DNA of 10,868 bases from assembly GCA_003024985.2 (NCBI GenBank), contig PXIH01S0055328.1; one strand, given 5' to 3'. Position numbers and translations under genes: made by a program. Shown piece after piece: positions 1-7,818 of the stretch; the first letter of the stretch is position 1, and each line of letters opens with the position of its first letter. The notes under the pieces are model-generated. The model saw only the letters and a list, made by a program, of their open reading frames with translations, did no database searches and was not told the DNA's origin. The stretch is from Euperipatoides rowelli (lineage: Eukaryota > Onychophora > Udeonychophora > Euonychophora > Peripatopsidae).

Positions 1-202
1 AACACCAACACGGCTCAACCGCGGATGAGCCAGGATTGTGTTCTCATGGACATTGATTAAGACTCAACCGCAGCTCAGCCATTCTCAAGAAGGGTGGCTG
101 AGCGGCGGATGAGCCGCGGATGAAAATGCCAATACGAATGGTACTATCCGCGGCTCAACCACGGTTGACCCGCGTATAAAGTGTCCATGCGAATGGGGCC
201 AT
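1..202. repeat. GC-rich palindromic repeat fragment, cut by the window edge
   Basis: This stretch is far richer in G+C than the AT-rich DNA beside it. It is made of short palindromic modules: GGCTCA/TGAGCC arms at 12-17 and 26-31, an 8-bp perfect pair GCTCAGCC/GGCTGAGC at 73-80 and 96-103, and TCAACC-AC-GGTTGA at 155-168. CCGCGG recurs three times. A block ending CGAATGG occurs near 123-141 and again, diverged, near 178-196, about 55 bases later; a partial inverted copy lies near 40-56. The sudden composition change after about 202 suggests the end of a dispersed repeat, perhaps the long terminal region of a DNA transposon. No coding sequence, family or target duplication can be assigned. Confidence 0.5.
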
Positions 203-1215
203 AGATAACTAACACTAACCAAACAGGTTTCGCATAACTTTTGTTGTCTTTTTTTTATTTATTGGGCAAATCCTAATGCCAACAAATTAATTTGTATGCA
301 ATTATGAATAATAAATATAAAAATATTAACAACATTACAGAATATAGCCAGTTTTGAATAGTTTTAGTTGCATGTTAATAGGAGCGGACAGATTTTACAC
401 CTTTACTGGTATCAATATTTATTTTAATAGCCTTGAATTTTTTTACAACCAGAAATATTGAAAGAAAGCTATCTTTTCGCAAAATTATCTTTATCATCAT
501 TTTATGACAACAACGGTTATTCAGATTATTACAAGTGTGCTTGTATTTACAAATTGTATTTTGGTTTTATTCCTTTATAATATAGTACAAAAATTTTATG
601 TAAGATTACCTGCCATTGTTTAAATAATAAAATTACATGTGTAAAATTTTATATTTTACTTAACAAGAATCTATAGATTGTATTGTGGCCTTTGTCTGTT
701 ATAAGCATTTAAAAAAAATTGGAAAGAAAAAATAACAAGTCTCTTTCGTCTAATACATGACACATTTTACATCATATTTTAAGCTATATAGTATTTGACT
801 AATATATTTTACATTGTTTGGTCAAGTTACAGTATGTAAATTTTCTTCTGCCTATTAAGACAAAAAAAGACTATTTAAAGAAGCGCCCCATAAGACCGTT
901 TACAAAACAAACCCTAATTTCATTTTTAAATCTCGTAACATTAATATTTTTACAGGTAATTAGAGAATAGTTTAGATTCTTAAAATGTGACACACTAGTA
1001 TTTTGTCACGGTCTTGGTAGGTAGTCGGTGGCAGAATGCTAATAATGTAATATGTGTTAAATTGTTATAAATAATGAATTTATTGCAGACCTGGATGAAT
1101 TTAGTAATATCAAAATGCCACAAATTTTTGGCCTCAAGCCACCTTTAAAAAATTTCTCTATGCAATGCAAATACACAGAGTGAGACATCTGTACACTTAT
1201 TGGGACCAGCCACTG
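203..1215. other. AT-rich non-coding stretch
   Basis: I see only AT-rich sequence with short A and T runs. The 74-codon open frame on the - strand at 1057-1281 shows no recognisable domain and is best read as chance. A weak acceptor-like site (TTATTGCAG ending at 1088) precedes 30 open codons on the + strand; see the findings. Confidence 0.5.
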
Positions 1216-1249
1216 CAGCTGGGCTGAAACCAGGCGCTTAGCCCAGCTG
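1216..1249. repeat. Perfect 10-bp inverted repeat (hairpin)
   Basis: CAGCTGGGCT at 1216-1225 and AGCCCAGCTG at 1240-1249 are exact reverse complements around a 14-base loop. The stem is GC-rich in an AT-rich surrounding. No T-run follows and no function is evident. Confidence 0.6.
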
Positions 1250-1400
1250 TTAACATGTTCACTGAGGGATGATGTTTCCAATACTCATCCTATATGCGGA
1301 AGTTTTTTCTTACAAAATATATTTAGATATTTTAACTTTATATAAGTACCAGTACTTAATTTAATTATTATAGTGCAATGTGCTGTAGTTTTTAGGCTGT

Positions 1401-1638
1401 GTCTCGGTTCCCTGGTCGAGCGGATTCGCCTCCGCTAGATGAACCGAAGGCATATGCTGAGGGGTACAGGTTCGCGCCTCAGCTTGGGCAGTTACGGTTT
1501 TTTTTCCCTAGCTTTAACAGCTCGCCTGGGTTTTTCCAAGTACGCTGCCCTTGTAACATCTAAGAACCTTATTTTCAGGACCTGGAAGACCACATACAAA
1601 GGTGTGTGAAGGTCTGTAATTTGGAAATAAAAAAATAA
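1401..1638 (+). mobile_element. tRNA-derived SINE
   Basis: The head carries an RNA polymerase III-like internal promoter: an A box TGGTCGAGCGG at 1413-1423 and a B box GGTTCGCGCCT at 1469-1479. The A box and the wide A-to-B spacing resemble class II tRNAs (Leu/Ser). A 7-bp stem GCTGAGG/CCTCAGC at 1456-1462 and 1477-1483 encloses the B box. The body is unrelated to tRNA and includes an AGACC/GGTCT hairpin at 1587-1615. It ends in an A-rich tail AAATAAAAAAATAAG near 1624-1639. This head-body-tail plan is that of a SINE moved by a LINE in trans. I saw no clear target-site duplication, so the ends are approximate. A plain tRNA gene is excluded by the poor cloverleaf and altered B box. Confidence 0.65.
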
Positions 1639-1640
1639 GA

Positions 1641-1845
1641 TCCGAGTCAGCAGCATTTTGCTAAACTTTATTTACTGAATGCTGAGTGACTCGGATTCGA
1701 GTCACACATTTATATAAAATACTATGACAAAAAATTCTCAATGAAAGTCCTAAAGTTTATTTGATAAAAATAAATGCACAAACGACTCGCAATCGAGTCA
1801 TCAGCAGATTGTGAACGTTCATGCTGACTCGATCTGAGTCATCCA
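1641..1845. repeat. Diverged array of GACTCG/CGAGTC palindromes
   Basis: Three related palindromes occur at 1688-1703 (GACTCG-GATT-CGAGTC), 1784-1799 (GACTCG-CAAT-CGAGTC) and 1826-1840 (GACTC-GATCT-GAGTC). The first two are preceded by similar sequence of the type CTAAA(C/G)TTTATTT, at about 1660 and 1750, so this looks like a worn tandem repeat about 90 bases long. A larger imperfect hairpin joins CCGAGTCA near 1642 to TGACTCGG near 1687-1694. A MITE or satellite-like remnant is possible; no terminal duplication was found. Confidence 0.5.
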
Positions 1846-2392
1846 CAGTGAAATTGCTAAACTATGACTGTATAGTCAGTCAGAAGAGTAGAGCATCGTT
1901 TATCAGTGACAAAGTATTTTTTTTTTCATTTATAACTCCGTCTCGTAAACGTAGATCCTATGTTTGCATAAATTTGTTCATAGTTTTCTGCAGGGTTGGG
2001 TCTGTAATCAATGAATTTGCATATACAATTATCCAATCACATTCCTCATCTTAGTTCCAAAAGTTATGGTTTTCAGTTTTAAGCATCAAAATGAAGTCCA
2101 ATAAACGTCTAGTAATAGGTAAAATATTTTTACTTTATTTACCGCTTTATGAAAATGCATTTTCAAATATGATGTTTTCAAACTAAATCAATTGGGATAA
2201 AAACAACAATGTGCTGCCCTCTACTTAGAAAACCTAAGATAGGATTGGTTCAATGAATAACAAGATGGAGTGCAAACGGAAGGTCTGGGTAAAAGTAGGC
2301 TTTTTTTCAATAATGACGGATGGCTCTACGTCTTTTATTTTGGCATGCCTGGCTACCGAGTGTGCATGATCTTACGGAAAGCTATCCGTTTT
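1846..2392. other. Non-coding stretch
   Basis: No domain, splice-bounded exon or repeat is recognisable. The + strand frame at 1821-2054 begins inside the palindrome array and has no protein-like features. Confidence 0.5.
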
Positions 2393-2416
2393 TACGCAAT
2401 GGACAAGCATTGCGTA
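2393..2416. repeat. Perfect 9-bp inverted repeat (hairpin)
   Basis: TACGCAATG at 2393-2401 and CATTGCGTA at 2408-2416 pair exactly around the 6-base spacer GACAAG. A smaller pair ACGGA/TCCGT lies just upstream near 2374-2390. The two together may mark a decayed element; no function is evident. Confidence 0.55.
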
Positions 2417-3017
2417 GAAATATAAATGTCTTTATTGTTGGAACACACAACTTGAATCAATGTTCCTCAGTTTAAAAAAACTGTGAAATATAAGACAATA
2501 AGAAAATAAATTTTATAGTACTTTTATTGATTGTAAGTCAAAAAGTTGTTAAACAAAATAAAACTCCTTTGTTGACGTTCTTATAATAAAACATCAATTT
2601 AGAAACGCCTGTATGGTAATCAAATTACTCGGCAGAGATGTAAGGAATTGAGAAAACTTCTATCAAGAGCAAAATATTCAAAATATCCTCAAGCCATTTT
2701 ATAAATGAAAACGATTTACTGTCTGTAAAAATAAATTATCAAATTTTTTTGCAATAATGACAAAAATATTTTTAGATTAAGAAAAAAAAAAGAGAAGACT
2801 ACAAGAAGATAAAATCGAAATGAATATTGCATTATTAAATATTATGTTATTAAATAACACTCAAAAGAAGAAAAAAAACTTTGAATTTTATCTACCCAAA
2901 ATATTTAAAAATAACAGGCAGGGAAATATTTTTTTAAAAAAATAAGAGCAACAAATTTTTATGACTGCTTAAAATATTTTACATTTGATAATTGATTTGT
3001 AATTTAAAAAAAAAAAG
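2417..3017. other. AT-rich stretch, probably intron of the - strand host gene
   Basis: This lies directly downstream, in transcript sense, of the eIF4G2 exon donor site, so it should be intron. It contains only A/T-rich low-complexity sequence. I looked here for the next expected coding segment of the W2 domain and did not recognise it. Confidence 0.5.
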
Positions 3018-3023
3018 TCTTAC
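3018..3023 (-). other. 5' splice donor of the eIF4G2 exon
   Basis: On the - strand the sequence reads CCTG|GTAAGA, close to the metazoan donor consensus. It leaves the exon with one base (G) of the next codon. That fits the MLPE sequence expected at this place in the family, where E would be encoded by G plus two bases of the next exon. Confidence 0.75.
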
Positions 3024-3282
3024 CAGGTAGCATATTGATTAAATTAATCTTGCTATTGGTGAAAACTTTGACCAGCCACTCTTTGTCTTGCTGCTTATGC
3101 AACTGCTGTAGGCATAGCAAGAATAAAGGATAATGGGCACCATTTTCCATTGTTTCAGATAATTCCACCAGGTTTAGCAGTTCTTGTATCACTGCCCTGG
3201 CTGCAAAGCCTGCAACATAAGACTTAACCAGAGGATACTCTAACTCAAGCTCAGACATCTGTTCCAGCAATGATCGGAATGC
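3024..3282 (-). CDS. eIF4G2: Internal exon of eukaryotic translation initiation factor 4 gamma 2 (DAP5/NAT1)
   Basis: This 259-bp exon encodes 86 codons plus one base and starts in phase 0 with A-F-R-S-L-L-E-Q. It has no stop. The segment ENGAHYPLFLLCLQQL, followed by DKEWLVKVF and SKINLINMLP, closely matches the region of eIF4G2/DAP5/NAT1 joining the end of the MA3 domain to the W2 domain. The family is a cytoplasmic eIF4G relative that binds eIF4A and eIF3 but lacks the eIF4E-binding part, and it supports cap-independent and alternative translation initiation. Both exon edges have good splice sites. It is the one sequence here that looks to be under purifying selection. The MIF4G core and the W2 end lie outside the window or in exons I could not see. 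A processed pseudogene is unlikely because the flanking introns are present. Confidence 0.85.
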
Positions 3283-3296
3283 CTATTAAAAAAAAA
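3283..3296 (-). other. 3' splice acceptor of the eIF4G2 exon
   Basis: Reading the - strand, a run of nine T (3288-3296) leads into AATAG directly before the exon's first base at 3282. This is a typical polypyrimidine tract plus AG, and it sets the exon start in phase 0. Confidence 0.7.
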
Positions 3297-4093
3297 GCCC
3301 AAAATCAATACTAAAATATACAGTACATAAACCAGCATTTGATAAGGAAAAAAACAGATAAATGTAAAATATATCAAAAATGGACAGGATAAATAAAAAA
3401 ATTACTTCAAAAATTATATAACTTATTTCAAATACAACAAACAAGAACGATTTCGATAATATAAATTTGTTTATCAACAGCATAGTTTATTTTTCAGCCA
3501 GGTATAGGCTATTATTGTTTCTGGTGAAAAATATCTAAAACGACAACATTATGGGCTATAAAGCATTTCAATGTTGCCATCGTTGTTATGTGATTTAACC
3601 AGTTCTCTGAAGATGTTTAAACTCAAAATGTAAAATGTTATAGTACAGCTAAACCTAACTTAACACGGAGGATTTTCTCTTAGCAAATCCATTTTAAGTA
3701 GGAGATACATAAATTTATGCAATAATTAAAGCGAAAATTAACATAAAAATTTTTTGCTTTTAGATTTTTTGTCAATAAAATTTAAACCGTGTTATATCAA
3801 ATTTGTGTTGGATGAGAGTTATTTGAATTGCTAAGTGAATGAGGTAAAAGAAGAGCAACCATTTTTTTTTATTCTGTACCTGAGAGTATGTTATAGCATG
3901 TGTTGAGTCTACAGCTCAACACATTAACAACGAATAAATCCTATTAAAGTTTTACAATAAATAAATAAAAACTAAACAAGATTATTCATTATTTTCAAAC
4001 ACAACAGTGCAATTTAAAATAAATTCATTAAGATTACAGAACGGTGAAATAAAAAATTTGTAACAAATACTCAAATAGTCATACTTCTCCTCA
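3297..4093. other. AT-rich stretch, probably intron upstream of the eIF4G2 exon
   Basis: No coding sequence is recognisable. The 65-codon - strand frame at 3286-3483 is an F/I/L/Y-rich translation of AT-rich DNA and overlaps the splice acceptor, so it is taken as noise. A perfect hairpin sits at 3898-3924. The 3' end of the LINE probably falls in the right-hand part, but its exact end was not found. Confidence 0.5.
3898..3924. repeat. Perfect 10-bp inverted repeat (hairpin)
   Basis: ATGTGTTGAG at 3898-3907 and CTCAACACAT at 3915-3924 are exact reverse complements around the 7-base loop TCTACAG. It lies in presumed intron. No function can be assigned. Confidence 0.55.
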
Positions 4094-4160
4094 AAGTACA
4101 TCGTTGAAAATAATTATTGTTAAAACATGGTAAATTAAAAAATATAAATGTACAGGTAAT
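4094..4160 (-). pseudogene. LINE ORF2 C-terminal tail, beyond the hAT insertion
   Basis: If the hAT element and one target copy are ignored, the ORF2 reading frame left of the insertion continues from the codons ending at 5172-5179 into 4160 without a shift. It stays open for about 23 codons to a TGA at 4091-4093. The peptide is hydrophobic and includes L-P-V-H-L-Y-F and I-F-N-D. Its relation to the C-terminal end of related LINE proteins is plausible but not proven. Frame continuity is what is seen; homology is inferred. Confidence 0.4.
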
Positions 4161-4168
4161 GGTATGGG
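4161..4168. repeat. Left 8-bp target-site duplication of the hAT element
   Basis: GGTATGGG here is repeated exactly at 5172-5179, directly outside both ends of the inserted element. An 8-bp duplication is the hallmark of hAT transposases. Confidence 0.8.
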
Positions 4169-4183
4169 CAGAGACTCGAACCG
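4169..4183 (+). repeat. hAT left terminal inverted repeat
   Basis: CAGAGACTCGAACCG pairs with the right end at 5157-5171 with two mismatches (positions 7 and 14). Confidence 0.75.
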
Positions 4184-5156
4184 GAACAGAAACGAAAACC
4201 GAAAAAAAAAAAAACGATTTTTTAAGCTAAACCGGAACAGAAACCAAGCCGAAATAATTAAAAATTCAGAGAACGAAACCGTAACNAATTTAATACGGTA
4301 TTCCTTGGTATTGACTTGAATATGGCTAATTAAACTGATGAAAAAAATTGAAAATAACTTTTTGCAGTATGCTAATTACATTTAAAAATTTCTTTTATTT
4401 TGAATAAATTTTTTCCTAATTACCTAATTAATGTACTGTATTTCAGAAGCTTGAAGCTACTAAAAGTTTAGTAGACTTTATTTAAAAAAAATACCAGTAA
4501 CAGTTAAAATTATTCAATTTTAAATTTTTTTTCTTGGAAATCGATGACTTCAACTTGATTATGAAGTCAAAATTGAATTTTGAAATATTTTGAATTTTAT
4601 CTTAATTATAGACTAGGCTGTAGGTCTATTATTTTCAATTTTAAAACTTGAAAAAAAAAAAATTATACAATTTGAATTTAAATTTGATTTAAAAAGAGAA
4701 ACAATCTTTTTTCCCCTTTTTTTTTGTATACTTTTGATTATAGTAATCAATAAATTATGCTTTAAAGAAGGTTGCTTTTAAAAAAAATATAATTTTTCTT
4801 GATGGGAGGGGGTTCGCTTAATCCCGTCAATGCACACACAATTGGACATTTTCTGACAATTAAATTATTAGGCTACACAGAAGCATACTGTACAGTGTAG
4901 TGGTGTACATGTATAATGTGTATATAGCCTAGTATATATTCAAATATTTTGAACTAAAGTATGTTGAAATGCTTTAAAAAAGAAAGTCCTTTCACCGACA
5001 ATATTATCATGCTACTATTTCTAGACATTACAAGTTGGCAACTGTGAAAATATGAGGGAACGTAACCGGAAAAATAATTTTTATACCAAAACCGGAACAA
5101 AACCCGGAACGAAAAATATGAGAGAACGAAACCATAAACCGGAACGAAATAAATTT

Positions 5157-5171
5157 CAGTTCGACTCTCTG
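5157..5171 (-). repeat. hAT right terminal inverted repeat
   Basis: Read on the - strand this is CAGAGAGTCGAACTG, the partner of the left end. Similarity fades after about 18 bases, as in many short-ended hAT elements. Confidence 0.75.
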
Positions 5172-5179
5172 GGTATGGG
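5172..5179. repeat. Right 8-bp target-site duplication of the hAT element
   Basis: GGTATGGG, identical to 4161-4168. It falls inside the LINE ORF2 C-terminal coding region. Confidence 0.8.
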
Positions 5180-6600
5180 GGTATTAAGTCTAATAGTACC
5201 AAGCAGGTAAGGACACTGAACAATGTTATGTAAAAGATTAAACATGAAAGTCAAATCAAAGAGTATCTGTCTCTCCCTAAGTAATTTGAAGCCAAAATAC
5301 TCTCTTAACTCTGAGTATGACAAATAGGTAACACTTAGCCGAAACTTAAACATCATATATCTAAGAAAATTTGCTTGTATTCTTTCAATTTTTTAAAACT
5401 CAGACTTTACATTTTCAAACCAAATGACTCAACAGTACTCTAACTTGTACCAACAAATGCATAGTATAAAGACCTAATAGCTCCAAAATTTGTTAATGGT
5501 CTAGAGATGTACTTTAAAAAACCAAGAGACTTAGATGCAGATATAGTAATATTTTCAACATGACGTGCAAACGAAAAATTACTAGTGAAAGTAAACCCCA
5601 AAGTCCTTGATCTCATTAACTCTATTAATCATAATATCATCCAATGTATAACAAAAGTTACTTGAATAAGCAAAGATAATTGCATTACATTTTTTGATAT
5701 TGAGATTAAGTTCCCATTTGGAACTCCATTGGGACAAAGTATCAAGGGCATTCTGGAGCCTTAAGTGATCTAAAACCTGAGCTAGTGTCAAAAAATTCTT
5801 AAAATTGTCCGCATACATAAAGACAGGGACATTAATGATGCCAGGTAGGTCATTGATGAATAAGAAGAAAAGGAGCAGTCCAAAGATGTAACCCTGGAAC
5901 ACTCCTGAAGTGACACTAATTTTCTCAGACAAAAGACTGTTGATACTAACTTGCTGGGGTCCGATTATTCAAATACAACACAACAACAGGAAGTAGTAAA
6001 GGATGGATGACATAGGTAGACAATTTCCAAATAAGTAGTTTGTGACTAACAGTGTCGAACTCCTTTGGATAATGAATGTAATTGCTATCAAGTTGTAAAC
6101 CCTTAAGTGCATCAGCAATGTACTCATTATAGGTAGCAAGGTTAGTGATCACAGATCTACCATTCACAAATCCATGCTGCTTATCAGATATAAATGATTT
6201 CAAATGGTAACGTATATGATTGACCAATAAATACTCAATTACCTTAGAAAAGCCAGATAAGGTAGAAATTGGTCGGTAATGTAGGATATTAGACCCATTA
6301 CTCGACTTAAAAGTAGGAATACATATGTATTTTTTTAAAACACTAGGAAAAATGCCCTTACTAATACATAAATTTACCAAATTGGGAAATATGCAAAGTA
6401 GATGTGGAAACCAATTTCAAAACAGCAAGAGGAATACCATCCGGTGACAAAGCATAATGAGATTTCAGTCTAGAAATGGCAACTTGTATCTCAACCTCCG
6501 TAAACATAGGCAATGGTACCATATTATGATTAACACACTCAATCAAAGGTAAATCATAATTACTAAAAACACTTCTAAAGTATTCAGAAACAAAAGACAT
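5172..6600 (-). pseudogene. LINE ORF2 remnant: reverse transcriptase and C-terminal domain
   Basis: From the high-coordinate end: the RT fingers motif YALSPDGIPLAVLK (about 6425-6470), then IPTFKS and YRPIST, QHGFVNGRS (motif near 6155-6175), motif A at about 6050-6080, GVFQG with LFFLFINDLP near 5840-5905, and motif C YADN at 5804-5815. Further on are the K-DFGV thumb-like region, LEYC-VIWFENVKSE near 5397-5446, KIERIQANFLRYMMFK near 5340-5390, and the tail with CPYLL near 5205. Frames change near 5960, where an extra base or two breaks the reading, and several times between 5580 and 5400; in-frame stops include one inside LEYC-VIW. Motif A reads Y-I-H where the family has Y-x-D, and motif C ends DN rather than DD, so the polymerase is inactive. 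The enzyme would copy LINE RNA at the nicked target. The N-terminal part of ORF2 lies at 6601-7815. Confidence 0.88.
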
Positions 6601-7815
6601 TTGTCAGTATCACTATTATCCTGCTTATCATCATAAAACATAGATGGTGGTAAGGGTTTAGTGCCAGCCATAGATCAAATATTTTTCCAAAAGTCTGAAA
6701 AGTTACCCCTGGCTTGTCGATTTTTGATATCTTATAAAAAGCTCGCTTTTTCAAGCAAAAAAGCAACTTACAACGACCTAGTATTACGGAATAATTCAAG
6801 TTGGTAACTAGATCCAGTCTATTTATAAATAATATGAAGTGATTTCTTTATCATGTATAATAGTCGGAGTTCAAAATCAATCCACGGTAATTAGTCCGGT
6901 ATCTACCATTTAAACAAAAACTAGGAGTAAATTTGTTGATTGCACTAACAATAATAGTGACTAATCGAATGAAAGATAAATCAGTCTGTTCATCAAATTG
7001 GCAATCCCAATCAACAGAACCAAGGTAATCAATAAAGCCAGCTCTATCCATCAAATTATAGTTATATACAATATAATTACTAGTCCTGCAGTTTCTCGTA
7101 CGCACATAAAGAATTTTCAGCACAATTGGCGAATGGTCTGATCTACAAATAGGAGTATCCTAAAGAACGGTTAATGTAACACCTGAAAAAATAAGATCTA
7201 AAAAGTGGTTAAGATGAGTAGGGATTTCAAAACAAAATGCTTAACCATTAGATATAATCTATATGACAATGTATCAAGATCAAAGTCATTCAGGCAGTAA
7301 CCAGGCAAATTAAAATCGCCCAATAGTATACAGTTTTTACTCACAATATTTATTTCAAAAATCCTACAAAGTTCAGTATCCATGATATCTAGATCAGCAG
7401 TAGATACAGGTGGGGGAAGATATAACAAAATAATATAAATAAAGCACACTGTTGATTCCTAACTCGGACACACTCAGGAGTTCGATTAAGTCAGAAGCAT
7501 AAATTAACTCAGACTCCAAATCACAATGGGCATAATTATTAATACCCTCCAACCCTACCATTACTGTCATTTCTATACATTTTATAATTAGCATCAATCA
7601 GACCATCAGGGAATTTAGGGGTAAGCCATGTCTGTCATAGCAAACAGCTGATATAAGCCAGTTTGCAGATAATCATGAAGGATATCTAAATCTTTTAACA
7701 AACTTCTAACATTCTGGTAATAAACAAATATACTCTTTATTGGTTTAGTTTCACAAATAACATTATCAACTTCAACAAAAGAAATAGGAGTACGTACCAT
7801 AGGCGAACTAGGCAA
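6601..7815 (-). pseudogene. LINE ORF2 remnant: apurinic/apyrimidinic-like endonuclease and linker
   Basis: The domain opens with FVYYQNVRSLLKDL (about 7689-7734), then AMTDMAYP, where related LINEs have the catalytic T-E-T-W. A one-base loss at that point explains both the changed Glu and the shift to the next frame, WLTPKFPDGLIDANY (about 7583-7629). The catalytic motif GDFN is intact at 7309-7320 (LLGDFNLPG) and SDH is intact at 7133-7141 (RSDHSPIVLKI). A conserved VDW and a FTPSF segment follow between 6910 and 7010. The stretch 6601-6850 is the linker towards the RT and is poorly preserved. The family domain nicks target DNA to prime reverse transcription. In-frame stops and at least three shifts make it non-functional. 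The frame is continuous with the end of ORF1 apart from a single stop at 7819-7821. Confidence 0.82.
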
Positions 7816-7818
7816 TTG

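Larger units (their letters stand above)
4169..5171. mobile_element. Non-autonomous hAT-type DNA transposon, 1003 bp
   Basis: The left end starts CAGAGACTCGAACCG and the right end, read inwards on the - strand, starts CAGAGAGTCGAACTG: 13 of 15 bases agree. CAG(A/G)G ends and 8-bp duplications are typical of hAT elements. Both subterminal regions carry repeats of an (A)CCGGAAC(A/G)AAAC type (for example near 4180-4260 and 5060-5150), in the same orientation at both ends. Such subterminal repeats are often transposase binding sites in hAT families. The interior is AT-rich and has no transposase; the short - strand frames at 4954-5223 are noise. One ambiguous base (N) is at 4286. The element would need a transposase supplied in trans. 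It lies within the LINE, so it arrived later. Confidence 0.85.

Noticed and set aside
1057-1281. 74-codon - strand open frame
   Set aside because: It overlaps the 1216-1249 hairpin, has no recognisable domain, no splice context and no family resemblance that I could defend. I compared it with the missing eIF4G2 parts and found no match.
1401-1490. A genuine tRNA gene
   Set aside because: The A box is good, but the B box is altered, no acceptor stem or clean anticodon arm can be drawn, and the sequence continues into a SINE-like body and A-rich tail.
1641-1845. CRISPR array
   Set aside because: The palindromes are diverged, too few and unevenly spaced, and the window is animal DNA.
1821-2054. 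77-codon + strand open frame
   Set aside because: It starts inside the palindrome array and its peptide is mainly S/F/I/V residues from AT-rich DNA. No domain is seen.
3286-3483. 65-codon - strand open frame beside the eIF4G2 exon
   Set aside because: It overlaps the exon's acceptor site and is almost all F, I, L, S and Y, as expected of translated AT-rich intron.
4286-4286. Ambiguous base N
   Set aside because: A single undetermined base in a repeat; it affects no call.
4954-5223. 89-codon - strand open frame spanning the hAT right end
   Set aside because: It crosses the insertion boundary between the hAT element and the LINE in a frame that matches neither.
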